The notes under the pieces: model-generated
The model's database searches: none
Told to the model about the DNA's origin: nothing
The model's input: only the letters and a program-made list of their open reading frames with translations
Shown here: one piece after another, positions 25,718 to 26,076 of the stretch
Layout of the letters: every line of letters begins with the position of its first letter
How positions within the stretch are numbered: position 1 is the first letter of the stretch
Origin: Gammaproteobacteria bacterium
Lineage (GTDB): Bacteria > Pseudomonadota > Gammaproteobacteria > Pseudomonadales > UBA5518
Length of the DNA stretch: 26,076 nt
Direction: 5' to 3'
Assembly: GCA_016718385.1 (NCBI GenBank)
Contig: JADKDK010000003.1
Coordinates: 1-26,076 of the forward strand
Position numbers and translations under genes: made by a program

Positions 25718-26076
25718 TCAGGCCTGCAGATACCGGTCCATTTCTCGGTGCATGTTGAGGATCATCTTTCGTGGTGACTCGCGAGCCACGTCTGGCGCAT
25801 GGCGCGAGAGTGCAACCCTTTCTGCATGCGCGGAATGTTGCCGAGATCCTGGCGCGGTATCTCCAGCACCTGCTCAGGGACATCGAGGTCGGTCACCCGC
25901 TGCAAGGTCGCGCGCGGCATTCACGGCGCAGAGGATAGCTTCGTGACAAAGATCTCGAATGTACAACGATCGGGATCGTTGCCTGCGGGTCGCACCCGGT
26001 AGGTCACCGTAGCATTGCCGGCATGCGGCAGGATCATGACATTCGGAAAAATGAAGATCTCGCCGCCCCACATGCC
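25718..26076 (-). CDS. Rieske aromatic ring-hydroxylating oxygenase, large subunit, C-terminus (partial)
   Basis: Only the C-terminal catalytic part is in the window; the Rieske centre would lie beyond its right edge. Reading leftwards: GMWGGEIFIFPNVMILPHAG, NATVTYRVRPAGNDPDRCTF, EIFVTKLSSAP, then after a shift RATLQRVTDLDVPEQVLEIP, RQDLGNIPRMQKGLHSRAMR and MILNMHREMDRYLQA, stopping at 25718-25720. The IPRQDxxNIPRxQ and NMHREMDRYL text is typical of the alpha-subunit end of this family (ring-hydroxylating or sterol/carnitine-type oxygenases). Two indels (near 25910 and 25770). Confidence 0.75.

Noticed and set aside
1..26076. CRISPR arrays, tRNA or rRNA genes
   Set aside because: No regularly spaced repeats and no tRNA or rRNA-like sequence were seen on reading both strands.
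1..26076. Programmed frameshifting as a general explanation of the broken frames
   Set aside because: The shifts occur in many unrelated genes and in both directions, at ordinary short homopolymers without slippery-site and stem-loop context.

Overview
The window reads as high-GC gammaproteobacterial chromosome. The evidence is the rnhA-dnaQ-fimL gene order known from Pseudomonas, the family types of SohB, MobA, GloA and topoisomerase III, and a sequence at 20475-20502 that matches the E. coli chromosome-dimer-resolution site dif at 26 of 28 positions (compared from memory). The window therefore probably lies at the replication terminus. Many genes have their reading frame broken by single-base shifts at short homopolymers. 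In rnhA a lost A and a gained A compensate each other within about 30 bases. I read most of these as base-calling indels, not pseudogenes, and annotate through them.

Layout. 1-5.5 kb: end of rnhA, dnaQ, a FimL-like gene, a sohB lacking its catalytic middle, a small exported protein (minus), mobA, a MOSC-domain gene and a lipoprotein with two DUF3012 repeats. 5.6-8.3 kb: an alpha-methylacyl-CoA racemase and a PhoD-type phosphatase that overlaps it. 8.3-10.1 kb (minus): an SPFH/NfeD membrane pair and glyoxalase I. 10.3-14.5 kb: a cytochrome P450 (plus), then a PQQ-dependent dehydrogenase and a sterol-desaturase-family hydroxylase (minus).

14.77-20.50 kb is the most interesting part. Two dif-type sites bound a 5.7-kb insertion. 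It carries a small membrane protein, an XRE-family repressor, a divergent filamentous-phage-type replication initiator (gene II/X family), a small HTH protein and a Cys-rich probable zinc protein that stops 16 bp before dif. The initiator is interrupted by a complete 2,681-bp IS66-family element with matching ends and an 8-bp target duplication. Without the IS the element is about 3.0 kb and has no visible coat, Zot or integrase gene. It resembles a satellite-like, Xer-using inovirus relative (compare RS1 and TLC of Vibrio cholerae).

Right of dif: topoisomerase III (minus), an SDR oxidoreductase (plus), a two-domain MaoC/FAS1-like dehydratase, a HAD hydrolase and the C-terminus of a Rieske ring-hydroxylating oxygenase (all minus). 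Together with the P450, racemase, hydroxylase and PQQ enzyme, these suggest a host that degrades sterol, terpenoid or aromatic compounds; that is an inference from families only.
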